Part shown: piece by piece, positions 32,804 to 40,106 of the stretch
How the letters are laid out: the number at the start of each line of letters is the position of its first letter
How positions within the stretch are numbered: the first letter of the stretch is position 1
Assembly: GCA_003488005.1 (NCBI GenBank)
Contig: DNND01000064.1
Span: forward strand, 135,183-175,288
Source: Blastocatellia bacterium
Lineage (GTDB): Bacteria > Acidobacteriota > Blastocatellia > Pyrinomonadales > Pyrinomonadaceae
DNA length: 40,106 bases
Direction of reading: 5' to 3'
Program-made: the position numbers and the translations under genes
Notes under the pieces: model-generated
What the model was told of the DNA's origin: nothing
Seen by the model: only the letters and a program-made list of their open reading frames with translations
The model's database searches: none

Positions 32804-33652
32804 TCACTTCTTTTCCGACCGCTGTCGCAATGCTTCATAAAGAATCACTCCAGCGGCTACCGAAACGTTCAACGATTCTATCCTGCCATGCACCGGAATA
32901 CGAACCAGGGTGTCGCAACGTTCCTGCACCAGACGATGCAACCCCGTAGCCTCGTTTCCCAGGAACAAAGCGGTGGGCACGGTCCAATCCCATTCTGTGT
33001 AGTTTGCAGACGCGTCACTGGTTGCTCCGACGACCCAGATGTTGAGTTGTTTCAGTCGCTCGATCAGTTGGACCAGGTTGGTCACCCGGGCCACCGGAAC
33101 ATGTTCGAGCGCGCCGGCCGCAGCTTTCGCAACCGTCGCAGTTAACCCAACCGCGCGCCGCTCAGGAATGAATACGCCGTCAACTCCGGCGCACTCGGCC
33201 GTTCGCAGAATCGCGCCGAGGTTGCGTGGATCTTCAATCGCATCCAGGCCGAGGACCAGCGGCTGATGCTCTGTGTTCACCAGCGCCGCAAGTCGTTCGA
33301 GAAGTTCCTCGGCGTCGTGATAACCGGACGCAGCCGTTCGGGCCATCACACCTTGGTGCGTCAATCCCGGCAACAAGCGGTCAAGCACCAGGCGCGGCGC
33401 GCGGTGAACAGGAACGCGACCGGCTTTCGCCAGCTCGAGCAACTCCTTCAGGCGCTCGTGCCGCGCGCCTTCCGCGATTGTGATTTGCTGTAACGGACGA
33501 TGCCCGGAACGCAAGGCCTCAAGCACGGGTATGAGGCCATAGATTGCATGGTCCACTTCCGCGGCTGCGATATAGCCACGCTCGTTGTCAGCAGGCGAGG
33601 CCGGCGAGCGGAAAGCACTTCCATCGCGACGTGATTTGTGCGGCTTAGGCAT
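32804..33652 (-). CDS. rlmB: 23S rRNA 2'-O-methyltransferase, RlmB/TrmH (SpoU) family
   Basis: A 282-residue SPOUT-class enzyme that methylates a ribose in 23S rRNA (G2251 in E. coli RlmB). A substrate-binding domain (about 35-110) starts IYGLIPVLEALRSG. The catalytic domain carries motif 1 DAIEDPRNLGAILRTAE, motif 2 LFLGNEATGL and motif 3 IPVHGRIESLNVSVAAGV, which form the trefoil knot and bind S-adenosylmethionine. An extra N-terminal basic tail of about 30 residues is present. Its ATG overlaps the stop of the gene before it by 8 bases. Confidence 0.92.
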   Translation of the reverse strand: MPKPHKSRRDGSAFRSPASPADNERGYIAAAEVDHAIYGLIPVLEALRSGHRPLQQITIAEGARHERLKELLELAKAGRVPVHRAPRLVLDRLLPGLTHQGVMARTAASGYHDAEELLERLAALVNTEHQPLVLGLDAIEDPRNLGAILRTAECAGVDGVFIPERRAVGLTATVAKAAAGALEHVPVARVTNLVQLIERLKQLNIWVVGATSDASANYTEWDWTVPTALFLGNEATGLHRLVQERCDTLVRIPVHGRIESLNVSVAAGVILYEALRQRSEKK

Positions 33653-34703
33653 CGATGTCAGTTAGTTGCTGCTGCGTGAGCAAGTAAAAACGAAGCCGCG
33701 AGTAACGCGAAAACTGCGACTCGTTGCTCGTTTCCGTAGCGCTGCCGAGGCTGTATTTTCCCGGCCGGTCACGCCGCCAACCGGTTGATTCGTTTTGTTG
33801 CTCCGATCGCCAAACCGGTTCCAAAGTTTTTCGGACCGCGTTGTAACTTTGATCGTAGACAATTCCAGGGACGCGTTCGCGAAAGACTTCGATGAGAATC
33901 GACAGGTTCTCCGCCGCTACCAGCCGTTTCCTTTCCGCCAAACAAGAAAAGTCGAAACTGCCGGATGCGATTCGATATGGGGTGGTTCTATTCTTCACAA
34001 AAATCTCTATGACACTCTCATCGGCAAAGAATTGATCTGCCGCAAGCACACGGTTTTCGCTACGTTTTGTTTCTTCCTGCAACTCCACCCGCTTACGCGT
34101 GATGCGTCCCGAAACTATCAGAACAAAATCATCCCACGAGATTTCTTGTGGCTGCGCCTGAGGTGATTGATAGGCGCGCAGGCCTTGGTCATGGAATTCG
34201 AGTGCACGTAACTTAATTGGCGGGTCCACACCGAGCGACGCGTCAGCAACGATCAGGCTTGTTAATTCCGCGGTTCTCAGATGCCGCTGAATAAGTTCTG
34301 CTTCCTCTTTGCTGCTCGAGCGCGCCAAAGGCAGAGGCATGTTGGAAGCGACGATCCGTTGCAACTCGTCCGTTTCCAATCGCAGAAAATCGGCCGCCTC
34401 GGCGAGACAGCTCTCAGTAAGATTTGCAGCGGGAGGCAGAAGGATGTTGTTATATCCCTGCTCCCATTTCTCCAGCGGTCGGAGTGCCGGCTTTTGTAAA
34501 ACGATGTTCGCTGACTGCACCGGCAGGGCGGCGGCGCAGTAGAGGCAATTGACTCGGGTGGGTGGATTTGCTCGCAAGCACGATTCACAACGGACCATCT
34601 GGTCCGGAGTAAATGAACGCAACGGCAATTCCGAGGGCCCATCGTTGAGCATGGGAATGTTTTCGTTATCGGTTTCGTTATGTTTCGGCAACAACTTCTC
34701 CAA
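33645..34703 (-). CDS. Zinc-ribbon hypothetical protein
   Basis: A 352-residue soluble protein. Four cysteines near the N-terminus (39, 42, 53 and 56; CESC and CLYC) form a probable zinc ribbon. The remainder is mixed alpha/beta, with a segment near 195-240 (ISWDDFVLIVSGRITRKRVE) that looks like a PH-type strand pattern. No function is recognised. The start is TTG at 34703, or ATG at 34652. It overlaps rlmB by 8 bases, so the two are coupled. Its 5' end lies close to the divergent lipoprotein gene. Confidence 0.72.
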   Translation of the reverse strand: MEKLLPKHNETDNENIPMLNDGPSELPLRSFTPDQMVRCESCLRANPPTRVNCLYCAAALPVQSANIVLQKPALRPLEKWEQGYNNILLPPAANLTESCLAEAADFLRLETDELQRIVASNMPLPLARSSSKEEAELIQRHLRTAELTSLIVADASLGVDPPIKLRALEFHDQGLRAYQSPQAQPQEISWDDFVLIVSGRITRKRVELQEETKRSENRVLAADQFFADESVIEIFVKNRTTPYRIASGSFDFSCLAERKRLVAAENLSILIEVFRERVPGIVYDQSYNAVRKTLEPVWRSEQQNESTGWRRDRPGKYSLGSATETSNESQFSRYSRLRFYLLTQQQLTDIDA

Positions 34704-34766
34704 TGCTTTGGATTATACGACGCGAATTGCTTGTTCGAAATGCGGGATAGGAACTGCATTCAATCG

Positions 34767-35612
34767 ATGACCCGGCAAAGAGCATCCAGGACGGTTCTTT
34801 TTCTTCTTCTGGTTATGGCAGCGCCAGCCTGCGCTCCAACTGTGCCGCCAAATGCGGCCGGCCCACGTGGGAATACCGCGCCTTATCCGATTCTGCTGGC
34901 AGAGGACACTCACCGAACAGAAGCTGCGACCGCGGCGATCAATCACTTGATGAGTACCCCGGTTGATAGTGCGACCGCCCTATCTTTACAACCCATAACG
35001 GCAACCATCGAAAGTCTGCCCAGGACTACCGCCGCCGGGTTGTTTCTTCCCAAGGTGGGCGCTAACGCAACCATGAACGAGGAAGAAACTCGAGAATCGC
35101 TGCGACGGTTCATCAGAGATTGGCAGGGACCTATTGGCGCAGACCCGGCAAAACTTTCGCTGGTCGAAAGAGTGGACCAGCCGGATGGCTCAAAGGTCGC
35201 AAGGTATGAGCAACGCGCGTTTCGCTATCCTATTCGTGGAAATTACGGCAAGCTCGAAATTCGCTTCACCCCGGAACGCCGGATACTGAACATCACAAGT
35301 AGCTGTATCCCCGACGCCGACAAGATACAAACAGCACTCGCTGCGTTAACTATCAAACTCAAGGCCGAGGACGTTGGACCGCAACTGGTTACCAGGGAAA
35401 TTCCCTATTCCGGTACCGGAGCGACGTCGCTCACCTTCCGGCCGACTGCAAACAACAAGCTCGAACCTCATGAACTTGTCACCTACATCACGACGGCTGG
35501 CCAAACAAATGCGCTGGCGTTTTATGTCGCCTGGGAAGTTAGCATTAGCGGTGCTCCGTTCCAGTTGGTTTACGTCGATGCAGTCACCGGAGAAGTAGTT
35601 GGCACTCGATAA
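34767..35612 (+). CDS. Lipoprotein with a PepSY-like C-terminus
   Basis: A 281-residue exported protein. A signal peptide runs MTRQRASRTVLFLLLVMAAPAC with a lipobox-like end and Cys22. The C-terminal third contains a PepSY/FTP-type strand pair ending FQLVYVDAVTGEVVGTR, which is found in propeptides and inhibitor-like proteins. No protease domain is attached. The frame extends upstream to 34680, but that part overlaps the divergent gene and would hide the signal peptide, so the ATG at 34767 is chosen. Function unknown. Confidence 0.72.
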   Translation: MTRQRASRTVLFLLLVMAAPACAPTVPPNAAGPRGNTAPYPILLAEDTHRTEAATAAINHLMSTPVDSATALSLQPITATIESLPRTTAAGLFLPKVGANATMNEEETRESLRRFIRDWQGPIGADPAKLSLVERVDQPDGSKVARYEQRAFRYPIRGNYGKLEIRFTPERRILNITSSCIPDADKIQTALAALTIKLKAEDVGPQLVTREIPYSGTGATSLTFRPTANNKLEPHELVTYITTAGQTNALAFYVAWEVSISGAPFQLVYVDAVTGEVVGTR

Positions 35613-35721
35613 CGCCTGAGCCTCTGTCTCGCCTGCGTTTGCACATCCTGTGCTTGACCAATCAGGGACAAAAAAGCATCCTAGAAACGATTCTAAATTC
35701 TTGTTGGAAAGTAATTATCAG

Positions 35722-36453
35722 ATGAATAACTTTGATCCGGCGAACAACGTCTCATGGAAGTTGGGCCACCGCGGCAGAGTGGCTGTTTTCATTGACGGAA
35801 ACAATCTTTTCCATGCCGCGCGTTTTCACAACATCGACATCGACTACAACAAATTGCTGCGCGTGTTACTCGGCGACGGACGATTATTGCGGGCGTTCTT
35901 TTACACCGGCGTTGATATAGGCGCTGAAAGACAGCAGGGATTTCTGCTCTGGATGCGCCGCAATGGATTTCGCGTCATTCAGAAGGAATTGAAAACCTTC
36001 TATGACGGCAGCCGCAAGGCAAACCTCGATGTCGAGATCGCGGTCGACATGCTTTCACTGGCCGGCCGTTACGATACCGCGGTCCTTGTTTCGGGAGATG
36101 AAGACTTTGTTTACGCAGTCAATGCTGTCGCTTACAAAGGATGTCGCGTAGAGATTGCGGGCTTTCGTTCCAACACCGCGCCAAAGCTGATCGACGTCGC
36201 CGATTACTTTATTGATTTGGGAGAAATTGCCGATCGAGTACGCAAGGATGTTGTTCACGGCGCGCGCTACGACGAGCGTGAGATTCTCGAACAGCAGCCG
36301 GCGCACTATCTGCATGAGCAAATTCACATTCAGGAAACGAATGAAGATGGGTTTGAGACGGCCATGCACGTCCTGGTAGAAACAACTCTTGAGCGGGATG
36401 ACTCGGAATTTGTCGATGGCGTTGAATTCATCCGCGTTACCGACGAGCATTAA
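35722..36453 (+). CDS. NYN-domain (LabA/DUF88-type) putative ribonuclease
   Basis: A 243-residue cytoplasmic protein with a PIN-like NYN nuclease domain at about 18-160. Acidic residues that would hold the catalytic metal are visible: Asp25 and Asn28 (FIDGNNLF), Asp103, and Asp126/Asp128 (SGDEDF). The C-terminal 80 residues are acidic and not recognised. NYN proteins are thought to cut RNA; no substrate is known here. The frame is open to a GTG at 35650, but the ATG at 35722 lies right before the domain and has GGAAAG upstream. It is 9 bases before the DUF2203 gene. Confidence 0.86.
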   Translation: MNNFDPANNVSWKLGHRGRVAVFIDGNNLFHAARFHNIDIDYNKLLRVLLGDGRLLRAFFYTGVDIGAERQQGFLLWMRRNGFRVIQKELKTFYDGSRKANLDVEIAVDMLSLAGRYDTAVLVSGDEDFVYAVNAVAYKGCRVEIAGFRSNTAPKLIDVADYFIDLGEIADRVRKDVVHGARYDEREILEQQPAHYLHEQIHIQETNEDGFETAMHVLVETTLERDDSEFVDGVEFIRVTDEH

Positions 36454-36462
36454 GGTCAACTT

Positions 36463-36849
36463 TTGAGCGATATGAAGCTATTTACCGTCGAGGAAGCGAA
36501 TGCTTTACTGCCTTCAGTGCGGCAACTTCTAAAGCGACTGCAGCGCTTTCGCCACCGTTTATCCGGATACAAAGCAGAAGCCAGGCAAGCGGCGGAGCAA
36601 GCCGATCAGGGCGGCGGGGGAATCTCGAGCGGCTTGCTCTACGCGCGTTTGCTGACTAATTTCGCTGGCGAGATGAGCAGTCTCGAGGCGATGGGTGTCC
36701 AATTGAAGGATTTTGAACGCGGCCTGATCGACTTTCCTTCTTTGCGCGATGGCCGCGTCGTCCTGCTCTGTTGGCAGTTGGACGAAGGCGATGAGCTTGA
36801 GTGGTGGCATGACATGGATGCTGGCTTCGGCGGCCGGACGCCGCTCTGA
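36463..36849 (+). CDS. DUF2203 family protein
   Basis: A 128-residue protein matching the DUF2203 pattern: FTVEEANALLPSVRQLLKRLQ at the N-terminus and GLIDFPSLRDGRVVLLCWQLDEGDELEWWHD in the second half. The family is widespread in bacteria and has no known function. A TTG at 36463 has AAGG 6 bases upstream; the ATG at 36472 (MKLFTV) is equally possible. Directly after the NYN gene, so the two are probably co-transcribed. Confidence 0.85.
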   Translation: MSDMKLFTVEEANALLPSVRQLLKRLQRFRHRLSGYKAEARQAAEQADQGGGGISSGLLYARLLTNFAGEMSSLEAMGVQLKDFERGLIDFPSLRDGRVVLLCWQLDEGDELEWWHDMDAGFGGRTPL

Positions 36850-37038
36850 AAAAGTTTTCCACAACCCTTCCAGCCAACAATCAGTTTCTCACCATCGGTA
36901 CAACTCTAACGCCTGGTATATTTTCTGATTGACCAGTTAAAGTATTCCCTGATACTATTCGCGCCGAACTGCGCGGGAACCACCTGGACGAATTCTTCCG
37001 CGCTGCTGAGCTTAGATTCCCCAGGAGGCGAGCTTGCT

Positions 37039-38193
37039 ATGAAATGCTCCGAGTGCGGCGCGAACCTCAAGAAGATTTCCCCAAAATGCACAGAATGCGG
37101 CGCCCAACTGAAGAAAAAGACAGAGTTGGCAGTAGCTCCGCAAACGCGGGTCGCTGAATCAGCACCCGCCGTTTCAATCAAGCAAGCAAAAACCGCAAAG
37201 CCAACTCCCTCGTTGATCGAGTTTCCGGGAATCAACCGAAACGCGCTGCCCGAGTGGCGCAAGGAACTAAGTGAGCGTGTGCGAGAAAAGCAGGAACGTC
37301 GTGCACGCGAAGCGGTGCTCGAGGCCCAGGGTTTGGTTGCAACTGACGCTGCAACAGACATCGACACCATCCTGGCAGCGCCGGCAATCCTCGAGCTGCT
37401 GCCGCAAAACGAAATGCCGCCGCTGAATCCGATCGTCGAGGCCGCGCTAAAGCGAATAGAGCGCGCGCATCTGCAATCGCAATCTTTTTCGCATGGCAAC
37501 GCGGCGCTCGCGACTGCGATAGCCTACGAAGAGCAACGAGGATTTGCTGAATCGGCCAACGCGTCATTAATCAACTCTTCGACTGTTGCATCAAATATTC
37601 AAGCGACCGACGAAGCTCGTCCCGAGAAAGTCCACAACCTTTCCGTCGTTCCGAATCCGGCGGTAATCCAGGAAGACGTCCCAGTAGTGACCGCGAAACC
37701 GAGGAGGCTGATCGGCGACAACAACGATCCCGCGCTTAACTATCTTGATACAGTTCCGACGACTGTGCTGGTAGAAAGACGGGAGTACCTCGCGGCTTCG
37801 ACGACGAGACGTGCGCTGGCTGCGTTTGTCGATCTGGTGATTTTGTTTATTCTTGCGTCGCCTCTGCTGGCGCTCAATAGTCTAACCAAATTGGAGTGGC
37901 AGAACTGGCGCGTGATCGGATTCTCGGCCGCGAGCGTTGCCTTGGTAGGTTTTCTCTACCTGACGATTGTCACCGCTTTCACGGGTCGTACCCTGGGAAT
38001 GCGCCTGTGTTCGCTGCGGGTCGTCGATGCGCGCAACGGTTTGATTCCTACCGGTAGTCAATCGGCCGCGCGCTCCCTTATCTATCTGTTGTCGCTCGTT
38101 TCCGCGGGGCTCTTATCGCTTTATGTTTTTGTTGATTCGGAACACAAAGCGCTTCATGATCGTTGCACGCGCACCGCGGTAATTCGGGCTTAG
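37039..38193 (+). CDS. Zinc-ribbon RDD-family membrane protein
   Basis: A 384-residue protein. Residues 1-22 form a zinc ribbon (Cys3, Cys6, Cys17, Cys20). Residues 25-250 are a low-complexity, charged cytoplasmic region. The C-terminal RDD domain (about 255-380) has three membrane helices and the family landmarks TTRRALAAFVDLVILF (Arg and Asp) and TLGMRLCSLRVVDA, ending HDRCTRTAVI. RDD proteins are thought to act in transport, but the role here is unknown. AGGAGG lies before the ATG. A strong terminator follows. Confidence 0.88.
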   Translation: MKCSECGANLKKISPKCTECGAQLKKKTELAVAPQTRVAESAPAVSIKQAKTAKPTPSLIEFPGINRNALPEWRKELSERVREKQERRAREAVLEAQGLVATDAATDIDTILAAPAILELLPQNEMPPLNPIVEAALKRIERAHLQSQSFSHGNAALATAIAYEEQRGFAESANASLINSSTVASNIQATDEARPEKVHNLSVVPNPAVIQEDVPVVTAKPRRLIGDNNDPALNYLDTVPTTVLVERREYLAASTTRRALAAFVDLVILFILASPLLALNSLTKLEWQNWRVIGFSAASVALVGFLYLTIVTAFTGRTLGMRLCSLRVVDARNGLIPTGSQSAARSLIYLLSLVSAGLLSLYVFVDSEHKALHDRCTRTAVIRA

Positions 38194-38215
38194 ATTAACT
38201 CGTAAAGGATAGAAT

Positions 38216-38252
38216 AGCCCTGCTCTGCCCTTGTCGGAGAGCAGGGCTTTTT
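38216..38252 (+). terminator. Intrinsic terminator after the RDD gene
   Basis: An 11-bp perfect stem (AGCCCTGCTCT/AGAGCAGGGCT) with an 11-base loop is followed by TTTTTG. It begins 23 bases after the RDD stop and ends before the start of the NFACT gene. Confidence 0.92.
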
Positions 38253-38273
38253 GATTGATCGATCAAAAACGGC

Positions 38274-39713
38274 ATGCACCAGGAAACGCTAAAAACAATT
38301 GTAGCCGAGCTTGAAGACTTGCTGGCGGGACGATCGCTGGGCAGGATATTCCAACTCTCACCCACCTCTTTGGTAATTGACTTCCATTTAAGACAAGACG
38401 GTCTGCTCTTTATCAGCGTCGAGCCTGCAGCTCCGCGGCTTTATCTCGTGAAGCGCGGCGTTCGCGAACTCGAGCGCAACGCCATTTCCCCGTCGCCGTT
38501 TGCACAGGCGTTACACGCAATGCTGGGCGGCGCCGCTGTGGTTTCAGTTACGAAAGACGAAGTCGAACGCATCGTTCGCTTTCATTTCGCTGCACCTTCG
38601 GAAGTGGTTGAACGGCCACTCACGACCATGGTCGCGCAGTTAACCGGCCGTTCTGCAAACTTATTTCTTCTGGATGGCGACCAACGGATCGTTCATGCGT
38701 TGCGCCGTCCGATGGGCGAAGGTCAACAGCTAAACGAGATCTACCAACCGCCGCCGCAATCAATCGCCAGAGTTTCCCGTGAGCCAATCATTCCGCTCGG
38801 TAGTTTTCAAACGATGTCCGAAGCCGCGGCGGAACACTATCGCCAGCTCGAGACTGATGACGAGTTCAAACATGCGGCAGCCAAACTCAGGGAACAGGTC
38901 CGCCGCGAAATATCCAAGCGCGAGAAGCTGCGTGCAAACCTGCAAAAGGATCTCGTTGATCATGGCGATGCCGACACGCATAAGCGTCTGGGCGATCTGC
39001 TGCTGGCAAATATCGCGAATGCGAAGCGCGCCGGCGACCGCGTGACGCTTACGGACTATTACTCTGAAGGACAACCTGATCTTGAGTTAACCATTGACGA
39101 GAACAAATCTCTACAGGAGGCGGCTGCCGATGCTTTCTCGCGGTACGGCAAAGCGAAGCGCGCCGTTGGTGAAATTAAGGAAAGGCTGACGCTGGTTGAG
39201 CGCGAGCTTGACGAGCTGAAGAAGAAACAAACTGGGCTGGAGGAAGCAATCGCCCGCGGCGACGAAAGTATTTTGACCAGGATCGCGGAGGGCAAACAAA
39301 AAACCACTGCTCGCGCGAAAGCAAAAGAATCAAAAAACATTCCCGGCACGCGGCGTTATCGATCTTCGGATGGTTATGAAGTGATTGTCGGCAGGACTGC
39401 GCGTGATAACGATAATCTTACTTTTCGCGTGGCGCGCCCAAACGACCTTTGGTTGCACGCCGGCGATTACCCCGGATCGCATGTCATTGTAAGGAATGCA
39501 AACCGTCGTGAACTGCCGCAGCGGACAGTAATTGAAGCCGCACAACTGGCGGCAAAGTTTAGCCAGGCCGGCAACGACTCAAAGGTAATCATTCACTACA
39601 CGCCGCGAAAATTTCTATCAAAGCCCAAAGGCTCCGCGCCGGGCCTGGTGCGTATGTCGACTTTCAAAGCGATTGCCGTGGAACCCGCAGAAAATATCGA
39701 ACGAATAATGTAA
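38274..39713 (+). CDS. rqcH: NFACT family protein, RqcH-like ribosome quality control factor
   Basis: A 479-residue homologue of bacterial RqcH, which binds stalled 50S subunits and directs alanine tailing of the stuck chain. The NFACT-N domain covers about 1-170, a coiled-coil region 185-330 (KREKLRANLQKDLVDHG and VERELDELKKKQ), and the NFACT-R domain 345-479 with DLWLHAGDYPGSHVIV and KFLSKPKGSAPGLV. It is shorter than the usual 550-570 residues. The Asp-Arg pair used to bind tRNA in RqcH seems to be Glu98-Arg99 here (DEVERIVRF). It has been annotated in other bacteria as a fibronectin-binding protein. Confidence 0.88.
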   Translation: MHQETLKTIVAELEDLLAGRSLGRIFQLSPTSLVIDFHLRQDGLLFISVEPAAPRLYLVKRGVRELERNAISPSPFAQALHAMLGGAAVVSVTKDEVERIVRFHFAAPSEVVERPLTTMVAQLTGRSANLFLLDGDQRIVHALRRPMGEGQQLNEIYQPPPQSIARVSREPIIPLGSFQTMSEAAAEHYRQLETDDEFKHAAAKLREQVRREISKREKLRANLQKDLVDHGDADTHKRLGDLLLANIANAKRAGDRVTLTDYYSEGQPDLELTIDENKSLQEAAADAFSRYGKAKRAVGEIKERLTLVERELDELKKKQTGLEEAIARGDESILTRIAEGKQKTTARAKAKESKNIPGTRRYRSSDGYEVIVGRTARDNDNLTFRVARPNDLWLHAGDYPGSHVIVRNANRRELPQRTVIEAAQLAAKFSQAGNDSKVIIHYTPRKFLSKPKGSAPGLVRMSTFKAIAVEPAENIERIM

Positions 39714-39720
39714 GAGCGGA

Positions 39721-39942
39721 CTACTTGTAGCGGTAGGTGATTCTGCCTCGCGACAGATCGTATGGCGACATCTCAACGCTGACGCGATCGCCAACCAGGA
39801 TGCGAATGCGGTGCTTGCGCATCTTGCCCGAAATGGCTGCCAGCACTACGTGCTGTGAACCTTCGAGCTGAACCTTAAAAAACGCGTTGGGCTGTTTGTC
39901 AATAATCGTGCCCTCCGCCGGAATTAAATCATCTTTAGCCAA
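39721..39942 (-). CDS. infA: Translation initiation factor IF-1
   Basis: A 73-residue S1-like OB-fold protein that occupies the ribosomal A site during initiation. The sequence MAKDDLIPAEGTIIDK, then GKMRKHRIRILVGDRV and SPYDLSRGRITYRYK, is IF-1 throughout and of normal length. The start is TTG at 39942: AAAGGAG lies about 8 bases before it, and this gives the expected MAKDD N-terminus. A longer frame from a TTG at 39963 would include that ribosome site in the coding region and is rejected. Confidence 0.95.
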   Translation of the reverse strand: MAKDDLIPAEGTIIDKQPNAFFKVQLEGSQHVVLAAISGKMRKHRIRILVGDRVSVEMSPYDLSRGRITYRYK

Positions 39943-39990
39943 ATAGTTTCTCCTTTGCCTCAACGAGGCATGGTGATTAAGAACTTAAGC

Positions 39991-40032
39991 GATGAGCATG
40001 AGGCTGAATATTCTCCAGCCTCGATGCTCATC
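39991..40032 (-). terminator. Hairpin between the glycine-rich protein gene and infA
   Basis: The arms 39991-40006 and 40016-40032 pair over 16 bases with one bulged base. The hairpin lies 25 bases after the stop of the glycine-rich protein gene on the minus strand. There is no T run, so it could be a terminator or a stability element. Confidence 0.45.
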
Positions 40033-40057
40033 ACTAACTTACGCTAAGCCTTGGTGA

Positions 40058-40106
40058 TTACCACCGGGGCTCGCGATTGCCGCCGCCACCGCCGCCGCCG
40101 CCGCCG
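40058..40106 (-). CDS. Partial: glycine-rich C-terminus, probably an RRM RNA-binding protein
   Basis: On the minus strand the last 49 bases read as a run of glycine codons followed by NREPRW and TAA. A poly-Gly tail ending in REPRW is typical of small bacterial RNA-recognition-motif proteins, but the RRM itself lies outside the window. The GGC repeats at the edge are therefore coding and not a microsatellite. Confidence 0.55.
   Translation of the reverse strand, partial: GGGGGGGGGNREPRW

Noticed and set aside
40068..40106. GCC/GCCGCC run at the right end as a microsatellite
   Set aside because: On the minus strand it reads as glycine codons followed by NREPRW and a stop, so it is better explained as coding.

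Overview
The window looks like a chromosomal piece of an Acidobacteriota bacterium, most likely class Blastocatellia. That placement is inference from the gene families (multihaem cytochromes with an MtrB/PioB-type barrel, fused AroDE, small Cys/His proteins), the mixed base composition, and several intergenic palindromic elements. No rRNA, CRISPR array, transposase or phage gene was seen.

Layout. 1-5149 (minus): a three-gene operon of unknown function: a Hint (intein/hedgehog-type) protein, a 1055-residue protein built of fibronectin-III-like modules, and a third gene cut by the window edge. 5822-5896: tRNA-Val(CAC). 5990-8242: a small accessory patch of orphan genes, some followed by short sequences resembling integron attC half-sites, then a frameshifted membrane-anchored gene. 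8312-10905: an aldo/keto reductase, a zinc alcohol dehydrogenase and a small Cys/His-rich protein.

11468-20263 (plus) is the centrepiece, a porin-cytochrome electron conduit: a decahaem MtrA/DmsE-type cytochrome, an MtrB/PioB-type outer-membrane barrel, octa/nonahaem, nonahaem, tetrahaem and monohaem periplasmic cytochromes, and a NapC-type inner-membrane octahaem quinol dehydrogenase. Together they carry 39 CXXCH motifs plus one CX5CH and one CX3CH. The set could move electrons between the quinone pool and an acceptor or donor outside the cell. It is followed by a glutamate-cysteine-ligase-like/CBS fusion, an NtrC-type sigma-54 response regulator, an NtrB-like PAS histidine kinase and a tandem universal stress protein (20433-26777).

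Four sites that exactly match GGCAC-N5-TTGC, the sigma-54 -24/-12 core, lie upstream of the decahaem gene, the monohaem gene, the CBS-fusion/regulator operon and the stress-protein gene. I found none elsewhere by eye. Similar GGAA-N2-TTCC palindromes sit 80-105 bp upstream of at least two of them. This suggests that the conduit and its two-component system form one sigma-54 regulon.

26870-40106: a small secreted protein, a secreted beta-propeller, a ThiF/MoeB-type E1 enzyme, bifunctional AroDE, zinc-ribbon proteins, the rRNA methylase RlmB, a lipoprotein, a NYN-domain protein, a DUF2203 protein, an RDD membrane protein, an RqcH/NFACT protein, IF-1, and the tail of a glycine-rich probable RNA-binding protein. 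Four different long palindromic elements are scattered in the window; one lies in frame inside the nonahaem cytochrome gene.
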